From NCBI GenBank assembly GCA_028826165.1, contig JAPDFW010000110.1:15001-79000 (forward strand): a stretch of 64,000 bases of DNA. Direction: 5' to 3'. A program made the translations under genes and the position numbers. Source of the DNA: Anaeramoeba ignava. Lineage: Eukaryota; Metamonada; Anaeramoebidae. Below the pieces are notes generated by a model. The model worked only from the letters and a program-made list of their open reading frames with translations, made no database searches and was not told where the DNA came from. Positions 1 through 10,485 of the stretch are shown here, piece by piece; the stretch's first letter is position 1; each line of letters begins with the position of its first letter.

Positions 1-1158
1 ATGTTTCGAGATTCAGAAGCAAATGGATATGAATTTTTAGAAGAACCATTTTTAGTTTCTTTTATTGCAGCAGCAGCTTTATATGATCCACCAGTCCAAG
101 AACGAGATGGAAAAATTTGGATGGATGAAGCAACAACAAAAATCATGATGAAAAAAATTGAAAGTTTATTAAGTTGTGCTTTACATTTTGGACATGATAC
201 ACTTGTTTTATCTGCTTGGGGTTGTGGAGCTTTTAAAAATCCTGCTCATCATGTTGCTAAAATGTTTTGGGATGTTTTCCATCAACCTCAATTTCAAGGA
301 TTGTTTCAAAAAGTTATTTTTGCTATTTTTAATGATGAATATGCTTTCCATTCAAGAAATCCTCTTGGAAATTTCTTTCCTTTTTTATTACAATTTGGAT
401 CTGAAAAAGATATTCAAGATTATGAAAATGAGAAGAAAAAAAAAGAAGAAATGAAAAATAAGGAAAAAGATGAAAATATTGAAAATATTGAAAATGATGA
501 ATCAAGTGATGAAAACAATGAAAATATTGAAAACAATGAAAATATTAAAAACAATGAAAAAGATGAACAACAAAAAGATGAATCAAAAGTTGAATCAAAA
601 GTTGAATCAAAAGATGAATCAAAAGTTGAATCAAAAGTTGAATCAAAAGATGAACCAAAAGTTGAACAACAAAAAGTTGAATCAAAAGATGAACAACAAA
701 AAGATGAATCAAAAGATGAATTAAAAGTTGAATCAAAAGATGAATTAAAAGTTGAATCAAAAGTTGAATCAAAAGTTGAATCAAAAGATGAATCAAAAGT
801 TGAATTAAAAGTTGAATCAAAAGTTGAATCAAAAGTTGAATCAAAAGATGAACAACAAAAAGATGAATCAAAAGTTGAATCAAAAGATGAATCAAAAGTT
901 GAATCAAAAGATGAACAACAAAAAGTTGAATCAAAAGTTGAATCAAAAGATGAATCAAAAGATGAATCAAAAGATGAATCAAAAGTTGAATCAAAAGTTG
1001 AATCAAAAGTTGAATCAAAAGATGAACAACAAAAAGATGAATCAAAAGATGAATTAAAAGATGAATCAAAAGTTGAATCAAAAGTTGAATCAAAAGTTGA
1101 ATTAAAAGTTGAATTAAAAGATGAATCAAAAGATGAACAACAAAAAGATCAAAATTAA
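1..1158 (+). CDS. Microbial-type PARG-like protein, C-terminal part (5' partial)
   Basis: The first ~130 codons match the C-terminal half of the TIGR02452/DUF2263 'microbial-type PARG' family, notably LVLSAWGCGAFKNPAHHVAK followed by an FKKVIFAIF-like strand. Known members remove ADP-ribose and belong to the macrodomain-like PARG fold. Their catalytic GGG...QEE segment lies N-terminal to what is visible, so it falls outside the window and activity cannot be judged. The ATG at base 1 is probably an internal methionine. From about residue 140 the protein becomes a charged tail of some 240 residues made of K(V/D)ESK units, with (D/V)EQQK variants. Such a tail is unusual for this family. It could be a disordered linker or a repeat expansion. 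Family call is fairly secure; the tail's role is unknown. Confidence 0.75.
   Translation: MFRDSEANGYEFLEEPFLVSFIAAAALYDPPVQERDGKIWMDEATTKIMMKKIESLLSCALHFGHDTLVLSAWGCGAFKNPAHHVAKMFWDVFHQPQFQGLFQKVIFAIFNDEYAFHSRNPLGNFFPFLLQFGSEKDIQDYENEKKKKEEMKNKEKDENIENIENDESSDENNENIENNENIKNNEKDEQQKDESKVESKVESKDESKVESKVESKDEPKVEQQKVESKDEQQKDESKDELKVESKDELKVESKVESKVESKDESKVELKVESKVESKVESKDEQQKDESKVESKDESKVESKDEQQKVESKVESKDESKDESKDESKVESKVESKVESKDEQQKDESKDELKDESKVESKVESKVELKVELKDESKDEQQKDQN
575..1150 (+). repeat. 12-nt coding minisatellite (KVES/KDES)
   Basis: Tandem 12-base units of the type (G/A)TTGAATCAAAA or GATGAATCAAAA, with a 15-base GAACAACAAAAA variant interspersed. All units keep the reading frame of the PARG-like protein. 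Antisense and shifted frames are open only because of the periodicity. Confidence 0.85.
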
Positions 1159-1374
1159 ATTTAAAATCAAAATCAAATTTAATTTTTTTCATTTTAATCT
1201 AAAATTTAACAAAATTGCTCTTCCAAATTTCTTTTATTCTCCTTTTTTTTTTGAAAAAGAAATTCCTAAATTCAAAGTAAAATCCAAAAAATTTTTAAAA
1301 ACTTTCTCTTATTTTTCTTTAATAAAGAGAAATAAAATGATTTTGAAAAAAAAAAAGAATTAGAAACGACTTTC

Positions 1375-2472
1375 TTAATAATCAAAATCTTGATTATCAT
1401 CTTCTTTATCACTTTCTTGATTATCATCTTCTTTTTTAATTTCTTGATTATCATTTTCTTTATCACTTTCTTTATCACTTTCTTGATTATCATCTTCTTT
1501 TTTAATTTCTTGATTATCATCTTCTTTTTTAATTTCTTGATTATCATCTTCTTTTTTAATTTCTTGATTATCACTTTCTTTATCACTTTCTTGGTTATCA
1601 TCTTCTTTTTTAATTTCTTGATTATCATCTTCTTTTTTAATTTCTTGATTATCATCTTCTTTTTTAATTTCTTGATTATCATCTTCTTTTTTAATTTCTT
1701 GATTATCATCTTCTTTTTTAAATTCTTGATTATCATCTTCTTTATCACTTTCTTTATCACTTTCTTGATTGTCATTTTCTTTATTTTCATCTTCTTTGTC
1801 TTGAGTTGAAAGTGTTTCTAATTTCTTCTTCATTTCTTCTTGTTTTGTTTGAAAATTAAGTTTTGTTTGATTGAGTTCTTGTTCCAATTCTGGATTTTGA
1901 ATTGCTTTAATTTTTGGTTCCATATTTTGGATTGCTTCTTGAGCTTTTTTGTTTAATTTATCAAAAGATCTTTGATATTTTTTCAAATCCTTATCTTTTT
2001 TCTTATCTTTTTTCTTATCTTTTTTCTTATCTTTTTTCTTATCTTTTTTCTTTGATTTTTTATTTGATTTTTTCTTAGATTTTTTATTTGGTTTCTTTTG
2101 TTTGTCAGTTTTTTCAATTTTCATTTTTAATTTATCTTGTTTGTTTTCAAGTTTCATTTTTTGTTTTAAAAAATCTAATTGAGTTTTATAATCTTTTTGA
2201 ATTTGTTGTTTTTTTCTTTTTTTTTCTTTTTTCTTTTGTTTTTTTAATTTTTTTTTATTAACTGGTTTTTCTTCTTTTTCTGAATCAGTTTCTTGACTTT
2301 CTTCTTGGCTTTCTTGTTGGTTATCTTGTTGGCTTTCATTTTGATTCTCTTGATTTAAATTTTGGGGGTTTGTTTCTTTTTCTTCAATTTCAAAATTATT
2401 TTCATTTTGATTTTCATTTTGATTTTCATTTTGATTTTTTTCAGTTGAATTTGAATTTGGGAAATAATCCAT
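1375..2472 (-). CDS. Hypothetical charged, low-complexity protein (365 aa)
   Basis: Not recognised. The N-terminus (residues 1-80) is Asn/Gln/Glu rich. A lysine-rich stretch follows with five KKKD units (about residues 140-165). Residues ~165-235 are a likely coiled-coil segment (KYQRSFDKLNKKAQEAIQNM and onward). The last ~125 residues are near-perfect DDNQEIKKE / DDNQESDKE repeats. The start is the ATG beside MDYFPNSNS; on the coding strand TTTTTCATTTC-type motifs lie about 22 and 34 nt upstream, as for other genes here. It converges tail-to-tail with the PARG-like gene, with about 216 bp between. Composition suggests a disordered acidic/basic protein, perhaps nuclear, but nothing identifies its function. 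Confidence 0.6.
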   Translation of the reverse strand: MDYFPNSNSTEKNQNENQNENQNENNFEIEEKETNPQNLNQENQNESQQDNQQESQEESQETDSEKEEKPVNKKKLKKQKKKEKKRKKQQIQKDYKTQLDFLKQKMKLENKQDKLKMKIEKTDKQKKPNKKSKKKSNKKSKKKDKKKDKKKDKKKDKKKDKDLKKYQRSFDKLNKKAQEAIQNMEPKIKAIQNPELEQELNQTKLNFQTKQEEMKKKLETLSTQDKEDENKENDNQESDKESDKEDDNQEFKKEDDNQEIKKEDDNQEIKKEDDNQEIKKEDDNQEIKKEDDNQESDKESDNQEIKKEDDNQEIKKEDDNQEIKKEDDNQESDKESDKENDNQEIKKEDDNQESDKEDDNQDFDY

Positions 2473-2475
2473 TTT

Positions 2476-3600
2476 AACTTAAAAGAAAAGAAATGAAAAG
2501 AAAAATGAAATAATTAAAATTAAAATTAATTTTAGTTTTTCTTTTTTTGCTTTTTTTAATCAATAAGAAATAACTGTATTTTCTTTGTCATCTTTACCAT
2601 TTATTTTATAAAGACAAGAATAAGAAATAATTTTTTCGTTTTTTACATTTTTATTCAAAATAATTTTTATTCCACTTTTTTTTAATCAAATATTTTAAAT
2701 TGAATTTGAATTGATTTGAATTTGAATTTGAATTGAATTTGAATTGAATTGAATTGAAATTGAATTTGAATTGAATTTAAATTAAATATTGAATTGAATT
2801 GAATTTGAAATTCAATTTGATTTTTATTCCACTTTTTTATTTGAATTGAATTTAAATTGAATTTGAATTGAATTAAATTGAATTTGAATTGAATTTGAAT
2901 TGAATTTGAATTAAATTGAAATTGAATTGAATTTGAATTGAATTGAATTTGAATTTGAAATTGAATTGAAATTGAATTGAATTGAATTGAATTGAATTGA
3001 ATTTGAAATTGAATTTGATTTGAATTGAATTGAATTTGAATTTGAATTGAATTTGATTTTTATTCCACTTTTTTATTTGAATTGAATTGAATTGAATTGA
3101 ATTTGAATTTGAATTGAATTTGAATTGAATTTAAATTGAATTTGATTTTTATTCCACTTTTTTATTTCATTTTTTGAATTGAATTTGAATTTGAATTGAT
3201 TTTTGAATTGATTTTAATTTGGTTTTTATTTTGAATTTTTATTGACTTTTGATTTTTATTCCACTTTTTATTGAATTTTTTGAATTGAATTTTGAATTGA
3301 ATTGAATTAAATTTGAATTTGAATTGAATTTTGAATTTGAAATTTTGAATTTGATTTAAATTGAATTTGAATTGAATTGAATTTGAATTGAATTTGAATT
3401 GAATTTGAATTTGAATTTGATTTTTATTCCACTTTTTTATTTGAATTGAATTTGAATTTGAATTTGATTTTTATTCCACTTTTTTTTTTGAATTTGAATT
3501 GAATTTGAATTGAATTTGAATTGAATTTCAATTTGATTTTTATTCCACTTTTTTGATTAAATTTGAATTAAATTTGAATTTGAATTAAATTTTAAATTCA
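2476..3600. repeat. Intergenic repeat field: GAATTGAATTT runs with a TTTTTATTCCACTTTTTT module
   Basis: About 1.1 kb without a convincing gene. Most of it is degenerate (GAATT)n/(GAATTT)n. A conserved module TTTTTATTCCACTTTTT recurs eight times, near 2664, 2821, 3057, 3146, 3253, 3421, 3469 and 3537, at irregular spacing (about 47-236 bp). Bases 2560-2685 on the minus strand read as a short open segment ending in KINGKDDKENTVISY-stop that looks more gene-like than its surroundings (see findings). The field separates two divergent genes, so their promoters lie at its ends. Confidence 0.7.
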
Positions 3601-3617
3601 TTTTTCATTTTTAAAAA

Positions 3618-5273
3618 ATGATAAACAGAACAAAAATAACACTATTAATACTATTTACATTATCAATATCATGTATTCTAGTAACAGTTTTTGTTAAAGT
3701 TCATCAAAAAACAATAAAAGAAAAAACAAATTACGCAATAGTAATTGACGCAGGATCAACAGGAAGCCGACTACACATTTTTTACTGGGAAACACCCAAC
3801 GGATTCGACACACCATATATAGAGGAAATGGAAACCTTTAACGAAACAGAACCAGGAATATCAGATTGTTTAAATAACTTAACGCAAATTGATTTTCTAA
3901 TAGGAAACTTACTTGACGCAGCAATCCAATTTATTCCTCAAGAAAATCATCAAGAAACACCAGTTTTTTTAAAAGCAACTGCAGGAATGAGGCTTTTAAG
4001 CAAGCAAAACCAAGATATTATTATTCAAAAATGTCAAGATGTTGTTTCAAAATATCCTTTTCTTTACAACCCGCAGGAAATACAAGTTATAAGTGGCGAA
4101 GATGAGGGATTATATGGATGGATCAGTATTAATTATTTGGCGGGCAACTTTTTAAATTATGTCGAAAATAAAGTCACTTACGGATCTTTAGATTTGGGCG
4201 GTGCTTCAACACAAATAGCTTTTATTCCAAAAGAAAATCAATTACTTTATAATTATTCAAAAAGTGTTCATATCAATTCAACAGATTATATACTTTATTC
4301 AACATCTTTTCTTGGATATGGAATCACAGAATCAAATATTGATGTGATTGATTACTTAATATCACAAAATGAGTATTTAGTTGAGGATGTGATTCAATCT
4401 CCCTGTTTTCCTTTAGGATTAAATGCAAATTTTTGCAGAACAAATGGAGACGATTGCAGGACAATCAACGGAACAGGGAATTTCTCGCAATGCTCAGACA
4501 TTATTAAGCAGGCAAAATTCCCAAATGCTTCCTGTCAATATCCGCATTGTTCAATAAATGGAACTTTTCAACCTGAAGTTACTGATTATTATTATGCAAC
4601 TTCAGTTTATTATTATGTTAATGAGTTTTTTTTTGGAAACTCAAATAACACCTCGTCAATTCAAGACATTCAACAGCAAGGGATTGCGTATTGCAATCTC
4701 ACATTCTCGGAAATCATCAACAAATACGGAAATGATAGTGATCTTCTTCCGTTTCTGGAAATATATTGTTTTGATTCAGCTTATTTAACTACTCTTCTTC
4801 ATTCTGGCTTTGGTTTCCAAACTTCGGGCCAGCAAACCATCAACAAAGTAGACTCTATTAATGGTATTTCTGTCTCTTGGACCTTGGGAGCAATCATTGC
4901 TGAAAATCAATTTTTCGAATATTCAACTCAATCATCTAGTTCTCGTTTTGTTACTAAAATTCCAGGAATTATTTTGGTTTCTTTCTTTAGTCTTTTCATT
5001 GTTGTTCTTCTTATTCTTTATTGTCGTCTTCGTTCCAAATCAAAAAAATCTTCAATTTATCATTTTTCTGATCAAGATGATGTTGAAGATTTGCATTCTT
5101 CTGATGATTATAAATTTTCACATATTGATAAATATAAAGATGAAGAGATTAAAGAAGAAAACTTAAGATTATATGATAGTCAAGAGATTTTTAATTTAAT
5201 TCAATTTAAATCAAAAGAATTAAATAATAAAATTTTTTTCCGATTTAATTTTTTAATTTATAATTTTTTATAA
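3618..5273 (+). CDS. Ectonucleoside triphosphate diphosphohydrolase (GDA1/CD39 apyrase)
   Basis: Hydrolyses extracellular or lumenal NTPs and NDPs to NMP with Ca/Mg. All apyrase conserved regions are visible: ACR1 VIDAGSTGSRLHIF (residues 43-56), ACR2 KATAGMRLL (~119-127), ACR3 SGEDEGLYGW with the general-base Glu (~159-168), ACR4 LDLGGASTQIAF (~191-202) and ACR5 VSWTLGAIIA (~418-427). There is a transmembrane segment near each end (about residues 8-26 and 448-470), the topology of CD39-type ecto- or endomembrane NTPDases, followed by an acidic cytoplasmic tail. Paired cysteines in residues ~260-310 fit an extracytoplasmic domain. Length (551 aa) is normal. The last ~25 residues look less conserved and could be intron read-through. 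The start is 11 nt downstream of a TTTTTCATTTTT motif. Confidence 0.93.
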   Translation: MINRTKITLLILFTLSISCILVTVFVKVHQKTIKEKTNYAIVIDAGSTGSRLHIFYWETPNGFDTPYIEEMETFNETEPGISDCLNNLTQIDFLIGNLLDAAIQFIPQENHQETPVFLKATAGMRLLSKQNQDIIIQKCQDVVSKYPFLYNPQEIQVISGEDEGLYGWISINYLAGNFLNYVENKVTYGSLDLGGASTQIAFIPKENQLLYNYSKSVHINSTDYILYSTSFLGYGITESNIDVIDYLISQNEYLVEDVIQSPCFPLGLNANFCRTNGDDCRTINGTGNFSQCSDIIKQAKFPNASCQYPHCSINGTFQPEVTDYYYATSVYYYVNEFFFGNSNNTSSIQDIQQQGIAYCNLTFSEIINKYGNDSDLLPFLEIYCFDSAYLTTLLHSGFGFQTSGQQTINKVDSINGISVSWTLGAIIAENQFFEYSTQSSSSRFVTKIPGIILVSFFSLFIVVLLILYCRLRSKSKKSSIYHFSDQDDVEDLHSSDDYKFSHIDKYKDEEIKEENLRLYDSQEIFNLIQFKSKELNNKIFFRFNFLIYNFL

Positions 5274-5334
5274 AAAATTTTTTTCATTTTTTTTTCATTT
5301 TTTTTTTTTCATTCTTTAAAAAAAAATAATATAA

Positions 5335-8300
5335 ATGGAAACTAGACAAAAAAGAAAATTGAAATTACAACAACAAGAAAATGAAGTTATTGAATCATCA
5401 CAACTTGAAGAAGCAAAAAGATCTAAACCAACAACTCCAATTAAAAACAAAAGCAACTCCAATTAAAAACAAAACAAAAATAAAAGCAAAATCAGCAACA
5501 CCAAAAAAATCAAAAATAAAAATTCCTAAAAAAACAAAATCATCAACAAAACAAAAAAAATCAAAAATAAAAAAACACAAAAAAGATGAAGATGTTTTTT
5601 TAAATCCAACCGATTTTTCAATTCAAAAAGATGGATCAATAAAATTAGCTTCAAAACAAACAAAAACAATAACTTGGGTTATTGAGGAATTAAATGAATG
5701 TTCAATAAATGAACTTTCCCAATTTATTCGGAAATATCAATTAGAAAATCAATTTGCAACTCAATCAAAAGAATTAGAAAAACAACTTATGAATTCGATT
5801 CAAGAAAGAAAAAATTTGGAAGAAATTTTCCAATCAAAAAATAAGTTGGAGGAAAATATAAAGGAAAATACAAAGGAAAATATTATGAATATTGAATTAA
5901 AAGAAAATTTGATTCAAAATCAAAATCAAAATCAAAATCAACAAATAATTTTAGATGAAAAACAACTAATAAAAAAACTTGTTTTGATGGTGTTCCTTTT
6001 TAATTATTTCCAACAATCAGATCGTGGATTTGGAAAATTCAATGAAAATAAATCCGTTGTTTCTGTAAAATTTGGAATTAAACAAAAACCAAAAACATTG
6101 GAACAACTTTACAAATTCACAATGAATCAATTAAGAGATGTTGCAAAATATTATCAAATTAGTTTGAGAGGATTAAAAAGAAAGCAAGAAATTGTCAATC
6201 TTTTGCAATTATATACACTTAATCTGAGTTCTTTAAGAAGAAAATGCAGGAAAAGACAAGAATCCATTTTAGGCACAAAAAGAGAATTAGTTGAAAGAGT
6301 AAGAGCAAATGACATCTATAAAAACCAAACATTTCCTCAAGAAATTGGAGAAGATCTTCTCGTCAAAATTTTTGCATATCTTCCCATCAAATCATTAATG
6401 AATTGCTCCGTTGTTTGCCAAGATTGGGCTCGTGCTGCAAATTGCAATTCTTTGTGGAAGAAAATTTATGATCAAAAAGTCGGTGTTCAAGATGAATTTC
6501 TTGATCAAAATATTTCTTATAAATCTCAACTTATCCAAAAATTGAAAACTCGTTGTTATTATTGTGATTATATTCATGCAAAACAAAAGGTTCACGATAC
6601 TTATTTTTGTGAAAGTTGCTTTTCAGCATTATCGAATTTCATTCTTCGTACTTATGATTATAGAAAGCACTTTTTTTTATGTAGAATATCATTTCAAAAA
6701 CAAAAAAACAATAATTTATTATTAACATTTTAAATATTTTTTTATATCATTTCGATTTACAAACAAACAAACAAAAAAAAAAGCCGTAAAAGATTCACAA
6801 AATATCCAAGATTTTTCACTTCCAAAAATTATTCAATTAGTAGAAGATATTTATGGATCAACAGATTTACCCAAAAAATATCGAAGAGCACTTCGATTAC
6901 ACCAAAATTTAGAATATTATGGATGTCCATATCTTCCATTCTCAAAGAAAATTTCAACATCCGAACAAACAAAGAATTTGGCAATGAGATGGATTCAGGA
7001 AATTGACCGATCCATTTCAGGATCAAAATTAACAACCCAAATCATCAATGAATTGCTTGAAACAAAAAAAGCAAATCTCCAAAAATCACTTGAATCAATT
7101 AATTTGCAAAATCCTGAATTACTCAAGTATTTGGATAATTATATCAAGTTGATTGACGGTTATTCCCTCGAAAAACCTGATCAAGAAATCATTCAGAATG
7201 GAATCGATAAATTTTTTCTGGATTTTCAAGAAAAACTATTTCTTCACTTCATTTCTTTATGTCCAACAGTTGTCAATCCCCAATTATTTCGTCCAGAATT
7301 CAGTTCATTCAAATTCATTTCAATTTCTAATGAGTTTGAAAGGATTCAATCAAGATTGCAAGAAACACAACTCATATTAACAAATTTACAAAATTGCAAT
7401 ATGGATGAAATTTATGAACAATATAGTGAAATTCACAACGATATTGAATCAATCAGAAAATATTCATTTATTGTTCTTCTTCGTAATGAATCATGGATTT
7501 TCTCTCAATATCGACAAAAATTCATAATTGAAAACATCGAAACACTGCAAACAGAATTTATTCGTTTCATCAAAAATACTGATGGAAATCAATCCAATAA
7601 AGATGTCAATTTGATAGATTTGGTTTCTTTTAATATGAATGATGAAAATGAAAATGAAAATGAAAATGAAAATGAAAATGAAGATGAAAATGAAAATGAA
7701 AATGAAATTCAAAATTATAATGAAGATGATGATGAAAATTTGCAAATATTGAATTTTCCTCAAGAAAGTATCATTTGGAATTTCATTCTCTTTTTCAAAT
7801 CTGATTTAAAAAACTATTCCTATTCAAATATTTCAAATTTTGATTTGGGTTCAAATTTCTTTAACGCTTTTAACCAATTATTCCAAATCAAACTCAAGGA
7901 AATTTTCAAAGTCATAAACGACGAAATTATTCGGGAAATCAATCAATATTTCTCGCAAATCATTGCGTCAATTTCACAAGGAAAAGGATATATTCCTGAG
8001 GAAGAAAAGAAGAAAACAATTCAATGCACAATCAACTTGGAGTTTACACTTATTAAGAAATTCTTTATTCGTGTTTTAATTGAACATATTTATTATTCAC
8101 ACAATTTCACAGACGAATTACAGGATCATATGGTGAAAATTTGCCAAGAAGAAATTTCTAAAATTGAAGCGCAATTGCTTGAAATGAACTTTATTCCGAT
8201 CGAAAATCCGAATTTTAAAGAAAGTGGGGAATCTTTAAGGAATTTTGTCAATTCATTAGCAACAAAACTTGCGGTTGTTTTTCTTCAACCCAAAATTTTG

Positions 8301-9344
8301 AAACTTGTATCAAATGGAATTTTGGAAAGATTCAAAGATGGTCATTTCCACAAACAAATTATCAAAAAGGATGATCAAATTAAAAAATATCGAAACGGCG
8401 CTCATTTAATTGCAAACTTATCTGAAGATGTTCCGCATTTTGTTGATTTGATTGCGGAAAAATACACTTTATTTATTGAGCAATTACAAAAAAGATTGTT
8501 TGAAACTAAAAAATGTAAAATTGACACAAATGTCGGGTTTCTTATTCTTTTTGAATTGGATCCCTATTTGATTACATACATCAACACCAAAGTTGTTGAT
8601 CCACTTGATCCACGCCGTCTTGTCGATAAATATGAAAAGAAAATAGAAAAACTTGCAAATGAATATGTCCAGAGGATTTTAGATGATCCAGAACTTGTTT
8701 TCAAACAAAAATTGGAGCGTTTGAAAAAAATGCAATTTGAAAATTATTATTTTAGTGTTTCATCTTCAAAAAAATCAAAATGGAAACTTGATACTTTGCT
8801 TTCAACTTCGGCCGCAAATAATTTTTTTGAGAAGGAGTTTTATACAATTTATTCTTCCGAAGATTTAAAGTATTGTTATGATCAAATAATAGCAGAACTT
8901 ATTAAAAACAATGTAAATGAAGACACAACATTTCAAATCAAATGGAATCCACATCAAAGAAGATATTATTTAATGGAATATATCAAAAATCACTTGAAAT
9001 GTGATTCAAACACTGCTCAAATGTTCATCTCAACAGAAATTGCTCAAAAATACATTAAGCAGGGAAGTAAAAATCATACACTTGAAAAAATTGCGTTTTC
9101 CATCTTTGCAAATGCTGTCAAAATGAATAGAAATTCCCCAATTTATATTTATTATCAAATATCTCAAGCTTCTTCAAAAAGTATTTTATTTGATCAAAGA
9201 TATTATGAAGTTTTAACACAATTCCCCAAAGTTTTTCAGTCTGATGGTTATCATTTAACTCTATCATCTTTTTCCAAATTTGATATTTACTCCATTTTTT
9301 TGACAAAATGGTTTCAAAACAAATTTCCTTATTGGTTCAAATGA
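5335..9344 (+). CDS. Large SAP/F-box protein with zinc-ribbon-like CxxC pairs
   Basis: Two apparent genes are best joined through an intron at 6681-6783 (GTAGAA...AAG). Splicing after FFL gives a phase-consistent join to SVKDSQNIQDFSLPK. The true start is probably ATG 5335 (METRQKRKL), which sits 24 nt from a TTTTCATTCTTT motif. A one-base excess in an A-run near 5450 puts its first ~40 codons in another frame. Order: Lys-rich N-terminus; two SAP-like helices (MNQLRDVAKYYQISLRGLKR, then LRRKCRKRQESILGTKRELV); F-box (QEIGEDLLVKIFAYLPIKSL); two CxxC pairs (CYYC...CESC); then ~850 mostly helical residues with an (NE)n tract and no family I recognise. F-box proteins recruit substrates to SCF ubiquitin ligases, so a substrate-adaptor role is inferred. 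Total about 1,300 aa. Confidence 0.72.
6681..6783 (+). other. Intron (103 nt) joining the F-box half to the helical half
   Basis: Starts GTAGAATATC and ends AAAAAAG. Removing it joins codon phase 1 exactly (T + CC = Ser) and bypasses the TAA at 6731-6733. The downstream reading frame is open from the acceptor, well before the first in-frame ATG at 6978. Confidence 0.65.
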
Positions 9345-9406
9345 TTTTTTTTTAAAAAAAAATAATAAAAGGAGATTAAAATTAATTTGAAAATGATTTT
9401 TAATAT

Positions 9407-10396
9407 TTAATTTGTTTTCTTTCTCAACTCTAAAATCATTTTTTCAAATAAATCATTTGAAAAATTAAGTTTTTGATTTGGTTCTGGTTTATATTCTTCT
9501 AAAATATTAAAAAATTTTGAATCTGTATTAACACCCCAAAATTGTAGATTTGATTTTTGAATATTTAAATTTGGATCTGTTGATTCTTCTGAGAAAAAAT
9601 TTGTTAATTTAAATTTTGGTAAAAATTTTGATTCAACTGGATCAAAAATGGTTTGAATTTTTTTGGGGATTTTTTCATTAATATTTAATTCAGAATTGGT
9701 ATTATTTTTTGGTGTTGAATTTTGATTTGATTTCAACTTTGATTTATAATCAAAACGACTTTGTTTTTGATTTTTTTTGTTTTTTCTCCAATTTAAATCA
9801 TTAAATGAAAAATTTCTTTCTTGAAAAAATTGTTGATTTTTTTGAAGATTCATAAATTCTTGAAATTGAATAAAATCATAGAATTGTAATTGATTTGGTA
9901 CAAAATTCCTTCTCCATTCAAAACCTGAATAATTTTCTGGATTTGAACTCCAATTAAATGATAATTTTCTTAAGAAATTTTGAGATTTGAAAACATTTTC
10001 TAATTTTTTTGGAATTGTTTTTTTGTTTATTTGTGTAAAAATTGATAAGAGTTCTTTTTTACTGTATTTAATTAGAGAATTTTGATTTAAATTTTGATTT
10101 TGATTTTGATTTTCATTTAAATTTTGATTTTGATTTTGATTTTGATTTTGATTTTGATTTTGATTTTGATTTAATTTTTGATTTTGATTTTGATTTTGAT
10201 TTTGATTTTGATTTTGATTTTGATTTTGATTTTGATTTTGATTTTGATTTTGATTTTGATTTTGATTTTGATTTTGATTTTGATTTAAATTTTGATTTCT
10301 ATTTTCAAATTGATTTTGATTTTGAGTTTGATTTAAATTTTGATTTTGATTTTGATTTTGAGTTTGATTTAAATTTTCTTCTTGAATTGAATTCAT
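9407..10396 (-). CDS. Asn/Gln-repeat protein with an eIF4E-binding motif (4E-T/eIF4G-like?)
   Basis: Residues 1-105 are an almost uninterrupted NQ repeat. At residue ~111 the sequence KYSKKELLSIF contains YSKKELL, a perfect match to the canonical eIF4E-binding motif YxxxxL(hydrophobic), and closest in style to 4E-T (YTKEELL). The rest is Asn/Phe/Lys-rich with WRRNF and FDPVESKF segments, and lacks a recognisable MIF4G domain. I infer a translational regulator that docks eIF4E, with a prion-like N-terminus that could favour RNP granules. Binding is not shown by the sequence alone, since short motifs occur by chance. The start lies 21 nt from a TTTTTTCATTTTTT motif and 89 bp from a divergent coiled-coil gene. 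Confidence 0.55.
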   Translation of the reverse strand: MNSIQEENLNQTQNQNQNQNLNQTQNQNQFENRNQNLNQNQNQNQNQNQNQNQNQNQNQNQNQNQNQNQNQNQKLNQNQNQNQNQNQNQNQNLNENQNQNQNLNQNSLIKYSKKELLSIFTQINKKTIPKKLENVFKSQNFLRKLSFNWSSNPENYSGFEWRRNFVPNQLQFYDFIQFQEFMNLQKNQQFFQERNFSFNDLNWRKNKKNQKQSRFDYKSKLKSNQNSTPKNNTNSELNINEKIPKKIQTIFDPVESKFLPKFKLTNFFSEESTDPNLNIQKSNLQFWGVNTDSKFFNILEEYKPEPNQKLNFSNDLFEKMILELRKKTN

Positions 10397-10485
10397 TTAA
10401 AACTTCAAAAAAAAAATGAAAAAAAAATTTTTTTTAATTTTTTCATTTTTTTCATTTTTCTTTTTTTCTTTTCTTTCTTTTTGAA
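10397..10485. promoter_or_regulatory. Shared divergent promoter interval with initiator-like motifs on both strands
   Basis: Only 89 bp separate the start codons of two divergent genes. The left half carries AAAAAATGAAAAAA (TTTTTTCATTTTTT on the minus strand, its A 21 nt from that ATG). The right half carries two TTTTTTCATTTTT copies on the plus strand (A at about 10445 and 10454, the latter 32 nt from its ATG). The symmetry supports a bidirectional core promoter with very short leaders. Confidence 0.55.

Noticed and set aside
545-1192. Leu/Ile-rich reverse-strand open frames over coding repeats (also at 34,220-35,421 and 30,334-30,774)
   Set aside because: They exist only because the repeat unit lacks stops in that frame; no start context or family similarity.
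3618-5273. Horizontal transfer of the NTPDase from its different codon use
   Set aside because: The more C/A-ending codons are mild and similar to those of other conserved genes here (kinase, SEC6 last exon).
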